40,971 bases of DNA. Source: Alphaproteobacteria bacterium. GTDB taxonomy: Bacteria > Pseudomonadota > Alphaproteobacteria > SMXS01. The translations under genes and the position numbers were made by a program. Numbering within the stretch: position 1 is the stretch's first letter; the number at the start of each line of letters is the position of its first letter. Positions 34,138-40,971 of this stretch are shown piece after piece. The stretch spans positions 1 through 40,971 of the forward strand of contig WGNW01000058.1 in NCBI GenBank assembly GCA_016124315.1, given 5' to 3'. A model generated the notes under the pieces. That model saw only the letters and a list, made by a program, of their open reading frames with translations. It ran no database searches and was not told where the DNA came from.

Positions 34138-34665
34138 ATGCCGCTCTACGCCATCGGAGACCACAGGCCGGTTCTGGAAAGCGACGACGTGTGGGTCGCG
34201 CCCAGCGCCGACGTGATGGGCCGGGTGATCCTGAAGAAGGGTGCCAATATCTGGTTCAACGCCACGCTCCGGGGCGACGACAACGTGATCACCGTAGGCG
34301 AGGACACGAATATCCAGGACGGCGCGGTGGTCCATGTCGATCCCCGCTTCGCCTGCACCATCGGCCGCAACGTCACCGTCGGCCATCAGGCCATGGTCCA
34401 TGGCTGCGTGATCGGCGACAACACGCTGGTTGGCATCGGCTCCACCATCCTGGACGGCGCGAAGATCGGCAGGAACACGCTGATCGGCGCCCATACGCTG
34501 ATCGGCAACAACAAGGAAATCCCCGATGGCGTGCTGGTGCTGGGCGCGCCGGGCAAGATCGTCCGCGAACTGACGGACGACGACATCAAGCTGCTTGAGC
34601 TGTCGGGCCGTGCCTATGCCGAGAAGGGACGCATGTTCCGGGAGAAGCTAAAGAAAGTGGGCTAA
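34138..34665 (+). CDS. gamma-carbonic-anhydrase-like left-handed beta-helix protein
   Basis: This 175-residue hexapeptide-repeat protein has zinc ligands at H66 (VVHV), H83 (GHQAMVHG) and H88, all present as in gamma-carbonic anhydrases. The repeats (IGDNTLVGIG, IGRNTLIGAHTLIG) form the beta-helix. The C-terminal helix (LLELSGRAYAEKGRMFREKLKK) completes the trimer fold. The true start is ATG 34138, with AGGGGACGCG upstream, although the frame is open far upstream. The activity may be CO2/bicarbonate exchange or a carnitine-operon CaiE-like role, given the CaiB/BaiF neighbour. Confidence 0.9.
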   Translation: MPLYAIGDHRPVLESDDVWVAPSADVMGRVILKKGANIWFNATLRGDDNVITVGEDTNIQDGAVVHVDPRFACTIGRNVTVGHQAMVHGCVIGDNTLVGIGSTILDGAKIGRNTLIGAHTLIGNNKEIPDGVLVLGAPGKIVRELTDDDIKLLELSGRAYAEKGRMFREKLKKVG

Positions 34666-34686
34666 GTTGCTTTTCAGGCAAGCGGT

Positions 34687-35871
34687 CTACCGGACCTTCG
34701 ACAGGAAGGCAGCCACGTCGTCGACGAACAGTTCCGGCTGCTCCAGCGCGGCGAAATGGCCGCCTCGGGGCAGCTCGGTCCGGTGGACCACGTTGCCGTA
34801 GGCCTTTTCCAGGTAGCTCGCCGGCGGCAGCGGCGAGAGTTCGCGGGGATAGTCGGCGAAGCCCGTGGGCACCATGATCCGCTCGCCTGGGGGCAGCACC
34901 GAATTGCCGCTGTCGCGCACCGCGCGGTACTGCCAGGCGGCGGTGTTGAAGGTGCGGCTGGTCAGGTAGATCATGATGTTGGTGAGGATCTGCTCGAGGG
35001 AGAAGACGGGCGCCTCGCGGCCGTCCGCGCGCTCGGCCCAGGCCTGCATCTTCTCGCCGATCCAGGCGGCGACGCCGACCGGGCTGTCCATCATGGCGTA
35101 GGAGAGGGACTGGGGCTTGGTGGACTGCAGCACCATGTAGCCGAACCGGCCCTCGCCGCGCCGCGCCGCCTCGCGCGCCCACGCCTTTTCCTCGTCGGTT
35201 TCCAGCCGCGCGACGCCGACGCCGAAGATGTTGGGGAAGCTGCCGCCCGGCCTGAGGCCGAACATGTTCATGTGGATGGCCCGGCAGGCGCCGCCCTTGT
35301 CGGCGCCGTGGTCGTAGCCCATCCAGGGCGCGATGGAGGCGCCCCAGTCGCCGCCCTGGGCGACGTAGGACTCGTAGCCCAGCACCCGGGTCATCAGGCC
35401 GTCCATGAAGCGGGCCTGGTCGCGCGGGTCGACGGGCGAGGGCGGCTTGCCCGAATAGCCGTAGCCGACCAGCGACGGCACCACCACGTCGCAGCCGTCC
35501 TCGGCGCTTCCGCCGAACCGTTCAGGGTGGGCGAGGCGCTCGACGCACTCCAGGAACTCGAAGTAGGAGCCGGGCCAGCCGTGCAGCAGGATCAAGGGGA
35601 TGGACGCTGACCCTGATCCTTTTTCGTAGACGAAATGCAGGTCGATCCCGTCCACCTCGGCCGTGAACTGGGGGAAGCGGTTGAGGCCGGCCTCGGCCTT
35701 GCGCCAGTCGAAGCCGTCGAGCCAGTAGGCGCACAGCTCGCGCATGAAGGTGCCGTTGGCGCCGTACTGCCAGCCGGCGTCGTCCGGCTCCTCGAACCAC
35801 TCATAGGACCGCACGCGGGACAGGATACGGTCGATCCGATGCTGGGGGATGTCGACCGAGAATGGTTTCAT
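34687..35871 (-). CDS. epoxide hydrolase family alpha/beta hydrolase (EHN domain)
   Basis: This 394-residue protein has an N-terminal EHN segment (PFSVDIPQHRIDRILSRV..., residues 1-about 110). It is followed by an alpha/beta-hydrolase domain with HGWPGS (97-102), nucleophile D175 in GGDWGA and catalytic H372 in RGGHFAA. The set is typical of microsomal-type epoxide hydrolases, which open epoxides to diols. It is the downstream member of a tandem pair; the gap to its paralogue is 10 bases. The order of motifs and length match the paralogue throughout. The substrate is unknown. Confidence 0.9.
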   Translation of the reverse strand: MKPFSVDIPQHRIDRILSRVRSYEWFEEPDDAGWQYGANGTFMRELCAYWLDGFDWRKAEAGLNRFPQFTAEVDGIDLHFVYEKGSGSASIPLILLHGWPGSYFEFLECVERLAHPERFGGSAEDGCDVVVPSLVGYGYSGKPPSPVDPRDQARFMDGLMTRVLGYESYVAQGGDWGASIAPWMGYDHGADKGGACRAIHMNMFGLRPGGSFPNIFGVGVARLETDEEKAWAREAARRGEGRFGYMVLQSTKPQSLSYAMMDSPVGVAAWIGEKMQAWAERADGREAPVFSLEQILTNIMIYLTSRTFNTAAWQYRAVRDSGNSVLPPGERIMVPTGFADYPRELSPLPPASYLEKAYGNVVHRTELPRGGHFAALEQPELFVDDVAAFLSKVR

Positions 35872-35881
35872 CTTCAGTTCT

Positions 35882-37063
35882 TTATCCCCAGTTGGTGAGA
35901 AATTCCCGCAGGTCTTCCAGGAAGATCTCCGGCTGCTCGAAGGCGGCGAAATGGCCGCCCCTGGGCTGCTCCTTCCAGTGAACCACGTTGTAGGCCTTCT
36001 CGGCGTAGGAGCGGGGCGGGACCGGCGCGATCTCCCTTGGATAGGAGGCGATCCCCGTCGGCACCTCGCAGCGCTCGCCGGGCGGGAAGGCGAAGCCCTT
36101 CTCCGTGCCGACGCCGTAATACTGCCACGCCGCGGTGTTGAACCGCCGCGTCACCACGTAGAGCATGATGTTGGTGAGCAGCTGGTCCTTGGTATAGACG
36201 GTCTCGATGTCGCCGCCTTCCTCGCCCTTGTTCGAGAGGTCGGACCAGGTGTGGAACTTCTCCGTCAGCCAGGCGGCGACGCCCACCGGGCTGTCCATCA
36301 TGGCGTAGGACAGGGACTGGGGCTTGGTGCCCTGGACCATGAAATAACCGGTCTCCACCGCCATGCGGGCCGCCGCGCGGGCCGCCCAGGCCTTTTCCTC
36401 GTCGGTTTCCGGCGCCAGCGCGGTGCCGCCGGGGCGCACGCCCACCAGGTTCATGTGGATGGCGTGCACCGGCCCGCCCTTGGCGGCGCCGAAATCGAAG
36501 CCCAGCCACGCGGCGATCAGCGCGCCCCAGTCGCCGCCCTGGACGACGTAGCTGTCATAGCCCAGCACGCCGGTCATCAGCCCGTTCATGAACACCGCCT
36601 GGGCGCGCGGGCCGATAGGCTTGGGCGGCGGGCCGGAGAAGCCGTAGCCGATCAGCGAGGGCACGATCACGTCGCGTCCGTCCTCGGCCCTGCCGCCGAA
36701 GCGCTCCGGATGGGCGAGGGGGCCGGTGAGGTGCAGCAACTCGAAATAGGAGCCAGGCCAGCCGTGCAGCAGGATGATCGGCCGGTTGTCCGGGTTTGAG
36801 CCCCGCTCGTGGACGAAGTGGACGTCGATGCCGTCGACCGTCGCCATGTACTGGGGATACGCGTTGAGCCCTTGTTCGGCCGCGCGCCAGTCATACTCGT
36901 GCAGCCAGTAGTCGCACAGTTCGCGGAGATAGGCGCCGTTGCAGCCGTATTTCCAGCCGGCGTCCACCGGCTCCTCGAACCATTCATATTCCCGGATGCG
37001 CCGCCTGACGCGGTCCAGTTCGTATTCCGGGACATCCACCCGGAAGGGCGTGACGAAGCTCAC
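35882..37063 (-). CDS. epoxide hydrolase family alpha/beta hydrolase (EHN domain), tandem paralogue
   Basis: This 393-residue protein has an EHN domain, HGWPGS (100-105), nucleophile D178 and H371. GTG 37063 is chosen because GGGGAGGAAACCAACC lies directly upstream and the protein then aligns end to end with its neighbour. The frame is open further upstream, but that part overlaps the SDR gene. An insertion around DLSNKGEEGGDIET distinguishes it from the paralogue, where the corresponding cap-domain loop differs, so the two may have different substrates. The SDR at 37096 lies 32 bases upstream, and the three genes probably form one transcript. Confidence 0.9.
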   Translation of the reverse strand: MSFVTPFRVDVPEYELDRVRRRIREYEWFEEPVDAGWKYGCNGAYLRELCDYWLHEYDWRAAEQGLNAYPQYMATVDGIDVHFVHERGSNPDNRPIILLHGWPGSYFELLHLTGPLAHPERFGGRAEDGRDVIVPSLIGYGFSGPPPKPIGPRAQAVFMNGLMTGVLGYDSYVVQGGDWGALIAAWLGFDFGAAKGGPVHAIHMNLVGVRPGGTALAPETDEEKAWAARAAARMAVETGYFMVQGTKPQSLSYAMMDSPVGVAAWLTEKFHTWSDLSNKGEEGGDIETVYTKDQLLTNIMLYVVTRRFNTAAWQYYGVGTEKGFAFPPGERCEVPTGIASYPREIAPVPPRSYAEKAYNVVHWKEQPRGGHFAAFEQPEIFLEDLREFLTNWG

Positions 37064-37095
37064 GGTTGGTTTCCTCCCCAGGAAAGACGGACGGA

Positions 37096-37845
37096 TCAGG
37101 CGCCGATCATGCCGCCGTCCACATGGAGCGCGGCGCCGGTCATGTAGCTGGACTTGTCGGACAGCAGGAACACCACGCCGTCGGAGACCTCTTCCGGCGA
37201 GGCGAGGCGCTTCATGGGCACGCCGGCGGCGAACACGTCGTCGTTGCCGCCGGTGGCGGCGTCCATCGGCGGCGTCTTGGTGTTGCCGGGGCAGATCACG
37301 TTCACTCGGATGTTCTGCTCGGCGTATTCGAGGCCGGCGCACTTGGTCAGCCCCATGATGCCGTGCTTGGCCGCCGTGTACCAGTTGAGGCCCGCCAGCG
37401 CCTTGACGCCGTAGATGGAAGCGTTGTTGCAGATGGCGCCGCCGCCGGCCCGCAGCATGGCCGCCAGTTCGTACTTCATGCAGTAGAACGTGCCCTTGAA
37501 GTTGAGGTCGACGCCGCGGTTGAACTCGTCCAGCGTCATGGAATGGATGGGCTGCAGGGTCTCGTGGAACATGCCGGCGTTGTTGAACGCCAGATCGAGG
37601 CGGCCGAACTCCTTCTCGGTGCGGGCGACGAGGCCCTCGCAGTCCTCGGACCGGGAGCAGTCGGTGCGGTGGAACACCGCCTTGCCGCCTGCCTTCGCGA
37701 TCTCGTGGCAGGCATCCTCGCCCTTGTCCACCGAGCGGTTGCCGATCACCACGGTGGCGCCCTCCCGGGCGATGGCGATGGCTGCGGCGCGGCCGATGCC
37801 GCTGCCTCCGCCGGTGACGATCGCGATCTTGTTCTCGAGCAGCAT
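37096..37845 (-). CDS. SDR family NAD(P)-dependent oxidoreductase
   Basis: This 249-residue classical SDR has TGGGSGIG (11-18), NNAG (88-91), and S143, Y156, K160 (YTAAK). A basic residue after strand two (IGNRSVDK) suggests NADP(H) by family rule. The start is ATG 37845, with AAGGGGAGACCTC upstream. It is first in a probable operon with the two epoxide hydrolases, so it might oxidise the diol or a related alcohol. Function beyond oxidoreductase is not assignable. Confidence 0.92.
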   Translation of the reverse strand: MLLENKIAIVTGGGSGIGRAAAIAIAREGATVVIGNRSVDKGEDACHEIAKAGGKAVFHRTDCSRSEDCEGLVARTEKEFGRLDLAFNNAGMFHETLQPIHSMTLDEFNRGVDLNFKGTFYCMKYELAAMLRAGGGAICNNASIYGVKALAGLNWYTAAKHGIMGLTKCAGLEYAEQNIRVNVICPGNTKTPPMDAATGGNDDVFAAGVPMKRLASPEEVSDGVVFLLSDKSSYMTGAALHVDGGMIGA

Positions 37846-38042
37846 GAGGTCTCCCCTTGTCCCATGATTGTTCCGTGCGCCGACCTTAGCAGAATTGGAC
37901 GGGCGGTCGAGCGGCTCTGGTGGCCGGAAAGGGCGGAGCGCCTGCGTGCGGCCCGCTCCGCCGTCGCCGGACTTTTCGCCAGCAAGGCTCTTGCAACGGA
38001 GAGACGGCGTACCGCATCCTGATACGCAAGTGCATGGGCGTC

Positions 38043-38071
38043 TTGCCATGCGGCGTAACAGCGGCTATGTG
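38043..38071 (+). promoter_or_regulatory. promoter candidate for Rieske ferredoxin
   Basis: TTGCCA (38043-38048, 5 of 6 to consensus) and TATGTG (38066-38071) are separated by 17 bases. A GCATGG/CCATGC dyad overlaps the -35 element. The ATG lies 30 bases downstream. Confidence 0.45.
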
Positions 38072-38100
38072 AACCGCCTGACCGTTTCCGGAGAGTATTG

Positions 38101-38460
38101 ATGTCCGAAGGGACCTATTTCCCCGTCGCGAAGACGACAGATATCGAACAGGGCAAGTGCAAGGCCTTCATGGTCGAGGGCCATGACGTGCTCGTCGCCC
38201 GCACCAAGAGCGACGACTACTATGCCGTGGAGAACATGTGCTCCCACGCCGACGCCAAGCTGGAAGGCGGCCGCGTGCGCGGAAACCACATCATGTGCCC
38301 GCTGCACGGCGCGCGCTTCAGCCTGGTCGACGGCAGCTTCGGCCCGCCCGCCTGGGCGCCGATCAAGACCTACCAGCTGCGCGTCGACGGCGACCAGATC
38401 GAGGTGCTGATCACCGGCGAGCCCGAGAAGAAGGCCCGCGGCGCCATGGGGATGTTCTGA
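38101..38460 (+). CDS. Rieske [2Fe-2S] ferredoxin-like protein
   Basis: This 119-residue single Rieske domain has ligands C47, H49, C66 and H69 (MCSHADAKL...MCPLHGARF). It is the small electron carrier type that serves Rieske oxygenases. The ATG at 38101 follows GGAGAG. No reductase gene lies next to it and none is seen in the window. The two alpha subunits at 2640 and 28979 are the obvious partners, but both are distant. It is convergent with the following SDR, 7 bases apart. Confidence 0.92.
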   Translation: MSEGTYFPVAKTTDIEQGKCKAFMVEGHDVLVARTKSDDYYAVENMCSHADAKLEGGRVRGNHIMCPLHGARFSLVDGSFGPPAWAPIKTYQLRVDGDQIEVLITGEPEKKARGAMGMF

Positions 38461-38467
38461 GGCCGTC

Positions 38468-39181
38468 CTACCAGGCGACCTGCCGCCCGTTGTAGTCGAC
38501 GAACCGGCCGCTGGTCGCGAGCGACGCCGCTTCCATCACCTGCTTGAGGCCTGCGACGCTCTGGGTTGGCTTGAGCGACGCCATGCTGCCGCCCATGTCG
38601 GTCTGCACCCAGCCGGGATGCAGCGACATGACGGTGATGCCTCGGCTCCGCAGATCCTGCGCCAGCGTCGACGCCACGAAATTGACCGCCGCCTTGGTCG
38701 AACCATAGGCGAGGTGACCGCCGGGCGGCTGGCCGATGGATCCCATGGAGCTGGAGATCACGAACATCTTCTTCTGCGCCGAGGCCGCCACGTTGTCGAC
38801 CAGCGCTTCCATCATCCGGAGCGGCGCCATGGTGTTGACGGCGAAGGCGTGCTCCCAGGCAGCGTAGTCCATGCTGCCGAAGCTCTGGTCGGCCATGCCG
38901 CCTTCGGCGAAGCCCCTCAGCCCGTAGGTGCCGGCGTTGTTCAGCAGGATGTCGATGGGCTCGCCCGCCAGGTCTGCTGCCAGGTCCGCAACGGAGGTGC
39001 CGTCCGAGACGGAGAGCCGGTGCACCCGGACATCCGGCAGGGAGCGGGCCATGCGGCCCAGCTCGGCCGCCTGCTGCGGGTCGCGGCAGCACGCGTGCAC
39101 GCGCCATCCGTCGGCGCCGAACTGTCGGACAAACTCCAGACCCAGACCGCGATTGGCACCCGTCACCAGAATGGTTGGCAT
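38468..39181 (-). CDS. SDR family oxidoreductase (C-factor-like)
   Basis: This 237-residue SDR has TGANRGLG (7-14), NNAG (81-84), SSS (143-145), Y159 and K163 (YGSTK). TGANRGLG and the tail VDYNGRQVAW resemble the CsgA/carbonyl-reductase-like group rather than the other SDRs here. The second of two in-frame ATGs (39181) is chosen because GGGGAG is 7 bases upstream; the first (39187) would sit almost on that site. It is divergent from the dioxygenase at 39388 across 206 bases with no further gene. The substrate is unknown. Confidence 0.88.
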   Translation of the reverse strand: MPTILVTGANRGLGLEFVRQFGADGWRVHACCRDPQQAAELGRMARSLPDVRVHRLSVSDGTSVADLAADLAGEPIDILLNNAGTYGLRGFAEGGMADQSFGSMDYAAWEHAFAVNTMAPLRMMEALVDNVAASAQKKMFVISSSMGSIGQPPGGHLAYGSTKAAVNFVASTLAQDLRSRGITVMSLHPGWVQTDMGGSMASLKPTQSVAGLKQVMEAASLATSGRFVDYNGRQVAW

Positions 39182-39387
39182 GTGCATTCTCCCCGTTTTT
39201 CGCCACCGGTCGGATGATAGCCCTGGTGGCTGGCGGGTCCAGCCCGCATGGAGCAGCGGTGCGCAACGTTCTGTTGCTGGAACGGCCCACGGGCTCCTAT
39301 ACTGCCGGCGTCCTGCGCGGGGGCGGCGCAGCCTTTGTGCCGCGCGCGTTCCGGACGGTGGACTGTGCCCCTGGGAGGCCTGCCGGC

Positions 39388-40275
39388 ATGAGCTTGATCG
39401 AAACGGTTTCCGTGGAGTCGCGGGTCGAGGAGATGACCCGGCCGGCCTACTGGAAGGCCAACTTCCCGAACCTCACCGTCAACGAGCGGCTCGCCGCATG
39501 GGATCGGGACGCGGGCCGGCTGCCCTCGGAGACGCGGCGCCTCTATGGCGCGCGGATGCGCGAGGAAGGCTACTTCCAGGACCGCAACGACACCTTCGTC
39601 CGCTTCGTGCCGCTGCTGGCCGAGGCGGTGCTGACCTGCAAGCGCCTCGATATCCCGCCGGCCTTCATCTTCCTGTTCGACGAGACGTGGCAGTGCTTCT
39701 ATGCGCTCGACCCGATGCTCCGGTACTTCCTGGGTGACGGCTACAAGGTGCTGCCGGATTTCTGGACGTGGCACGTGGATCCGGCGGCCAATGAGGCCGG
39801 CTGGCGGCCGCACCGCGACAAGGGCCGCCAGGCGCTGGCCGCCGACGGTACGCCGGTGTCGCTGACCGTGTGGGCGCCGCTGATGGAGGCGACGCCGCAG
39901 AACAGCTGCATGTACATCCTGCCGGCCAACCGCGACCCGGTCTACAACACCGAGGACGAGAAGACGTGGAAGATCGACCTCGCCTCGATCCGGGCGCTGC
40001 CGGGCAAGCCGGGCGACTTTTTCTGCTGGAACCAGGCGGTGCTGCACTGGGGCGGCGCCAGCAGCCGCTTCGCGCCCCATCCGCGGTTGAGCATGGCGCT
40101 GGAGTTCCAGCGCGGCGACCGGACTCCGTTCAACACCCCGCTGATCGAGCCCTTCAGCAACCTGACCTTCGAGGCGCGGCTGAAGCTGGTAGGCAAGCAG
40201 ATCCTGCAATACAAGCACATGTATCCTCTGGCGCCCCGCTTCCAGCAGCTCGCCGAGCGGCTGCTCGGCCAGTAG
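39388..40275 (+). CDS. phytanoyl-CoA dioxygenase-like Fe(II)/2-oxoglutarate oxygenase
   Basis: This 295-residue protein has a double-stranded beta-helix with iron ligands H142 and D144 (WRPHRDKG) and distal H220 (NQAVLHWGG). A WHVDPAANEAGW segment precedes the facial triad. The fold and motif order fit PhyH, which hydroxylates CoA esters or small molecules. The ATG follows GGGAGG, and the upstream open frame is not part of the gene. It sits just before an acyl-CoA dehydrogenase. It may hydroxylate a branched acyl-CoA, by analogy to phytanate alpha-oxidation. The substrate is not proven. Confidence 0.82.
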   Translation: MSLIETVSVESRVEEMTRPAYWKANFPNLTVNERLAAWDRDAGRLPSETRRLYGARMREEGYFQDRNDTFVRFVPLLAEAVLTCKRLDIPPAFIFLFDETWQCFYALDPMLRYFLGDGYKVLPDFWTWHVDPAANEAGWRPHRDKGRQALAADGTPVSLTVWAPLMEATPQNSCMYILPANRDPVYNTEDEKTWKIDLASIRALPGKPGDFFCWNQAVLHWGGASSRFAPHPRLSMALEFQRGDRTPFNTPLIEPFSNLTFEARLKLVGKQILQYKHMYPLAPRFQQLAERLLGQ

Positions 40276-40308
40276 CGGCGCGCCGGACGCGCTGATCGTT
40301 AAGACTGT

Positions 40309-40343
40309 TTGAATCCCGGCGGGCGCTGCCTATAGTGCCCGCC
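40309..40343 (+). promoter_or_regulatory. promoter candidate with dyad, upstream of acyl-CoA dehydrogenase
   Basis: TTGAAT (40309-40314) and TATAGT (40331-40336) are 16 bases apart. The -10 is enclosed by a perfect inverted repeat, GGCGGGC (40318-40324) and GCCCGCC (40337-40343). The layout suggests a repressor-controlled promoter. Confidence 0.5.
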
Positions 40344-40374
40344 GAATCCCGCTTTCAAACAAGAGAACCGGCTC

Positions 40375-40971
40375 ATGGACCTGAACTACACGGGTGAGGA
40401 TCTGGCGTTCCAGCAGGAAGTCCGCGCGTTCCTCAAGGAGAACCTGACGCCCGAGATCAAGCGCGCCACCGACCTGACCACCACGGTGTTCGTCGAGAAG
40501 GACATCGCCGAGAAGTGGCAGCGCAAGCTCTATGAGAAGGGCTGGCTGGCCTATTTCTGGCCCGAGGAATATGGCGGCCCGGGCTGGTCGTCGACCCAGC
40601 GCTACATCTTCCAGCAGGAATGCGCCCTGGCCGGCGCGCCGGGCATCATCCCCATGGGCATCCGCTACGTGGGCCCGGTGATCTTCACCTTCGGCACCCA
40701 GGCGCAGAAGGACTATTTCCTGCCGAAGATCCTCACCGGCGAGCACTACTGGTGCCAGGGCTACTCGGAGCCGGGCGCCGGCTCGGACCTGGCCAACCTG
40801 AAGTGCCGGGCGGTGCGCGACGGCGATCACTATGTGGTGAACGGCAGCAAGATCTGGACCACCCACGCCCATCACGCCGACTGGATTTTCTGCCTGGTGC
40901 GCACCGACAACACGGGCAAGAAGCAGCAGGGCATCACCTTCCTGCTGATCGACATGAAGACGCCGGGCATC
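40375..40971 (+). CDS. acyl-CoA dehydrogenase, 5' part
   Basis: The first 199 codons of a flavin acyl-CoA dehydrogenase run off the window. The N-terminal helical domain (FQQEVRAFLKENLTPEIKRA) is followed by WPEEYGGPGWSSTQRYIFQQE and the FAD/substrate-binding YWCQGYSEPGAGSDL. KIWTTHAHHADWIF and GITFLLIDM continue the beta domain. It would introduce the alpha,beta double bond in a CoA ester and pass electrons to ETF. It is downstream of the phytanoyl-CoA-dioxygenase-like gene, with its own promoter candidate. The catalytic glutamate lies beyond the window. Confidence 0.92.
   Translation, partial: MDLNYTGEDLAFQQEVRAFLKENLTPEIKRATDLTTTVFVEKDIAEKWQRKLYEKGWLAYFWPEEYGGPGWSSTQRYIFQQECALAGAPGIIPMGIRYVGPVIFTFGTQAQKDYFLPKILTGEHYWCQGYSEPGAGSDLANLKCRAVRDGDHYVVNGSKIWTTHAHHADWIFCLVRTDNTGKKQQGITFLLIDMKTPGI

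Noticed and set aside
1..40971. Insertion sequences, phage genes, tRNA or rRNA
   Set aside because: No transposase, integrase, terminal repeats, or tRNA/rRNA-like sequences were seen.

Overview
The window is a GC-rich stretch of a bacterial chromosome that I infer to be from an alphaproteobacterium. The inference rests on high GC, GTG starts, clean Shine-Dalgarno sites, a large TonB-dependent receptor, and many short-chain dehydrogenases, Rieske oxygenases and CoA-ester enzymes. No rRNA, tRNA, CRISPR array, transposase or phage gene was seen. The genus cannot be told from the sequence alone.

Layout. Positions 1-4013 carry a minus-strand run: Rieske oxygenase, AMP-binding acyl-CoA synthetase, then an AI-2E/PerM-type membrane protein cut by the window edge. 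A 358-base divergent gap leads to a plus-strand TonB-dependent receptor (4372-6810). After a 319-base gap holding a possible small RNA come two tandem SDRs (7130-8654), a secreted HEXXH/TPR peptidase-like protein (8700-10265) and a DUF6065-JmjC fusion (10346-12007). Positions 12286-19854 form the most interesting unit, four plus-strand genes ending in a Slam-type outer-membrane protein. Facing it is a 1706-residue secreted repeat protein (19916-25036). Positions 25301-30241 are a minus-strand catabolic operon: Rieske oxygenase, KASIII/HMG-CoA-synthase-like protein fused to DUF35, SCPx-type thiolase, and a PECR-like reductase. Positions 30447-34002 hold an NTF2-like protein, a VOC protein, two paralogous small secreted proteins under a shared palindrome, and a class III CoA-transferase. 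Positions 34138-40971 carry a gamma-carbonic anhydrase, two tandem epoxide hydrolases, two SDRs, a Rieske ferredoxin, a phytanoyl-CoA-dioxygenase-like protein and the start of an acyl-CoA dehydrogenase.

How the parts fit. Most of the window looks like catabolism of a hydrophobic carboxylic acid, perhaps a steroid, terpenoid or aromatic. Uptake would use the TonB receptor; activation a CoA ligase or CoA-transferase; oxidation the Rieske enzymes and ferredoxin; and beta-oxidation-like steps the dehydrogenases, thiolase and SDRs. The substrate is not identifiable from sequence.

The candidate new system is a type XI (Slam) secretion locus. It encodes two lipoproteins with Pro-Thr repeat stalks and TbpB-like C-terminal barrels. 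Between them lies a 1316-residue protein with an autotransporter-like beta-helix passenger. Where its own autotransporter barrel would be expected, it ends in the same TbpB-like barrel as the two lipoproteins. This suggests a large passenger rerouted to Slam-dependent export. The N-terminal passenger and the second lipoprotein's cargo region are visibly AT-richer than their surroundings, which suggests cassette exchange.
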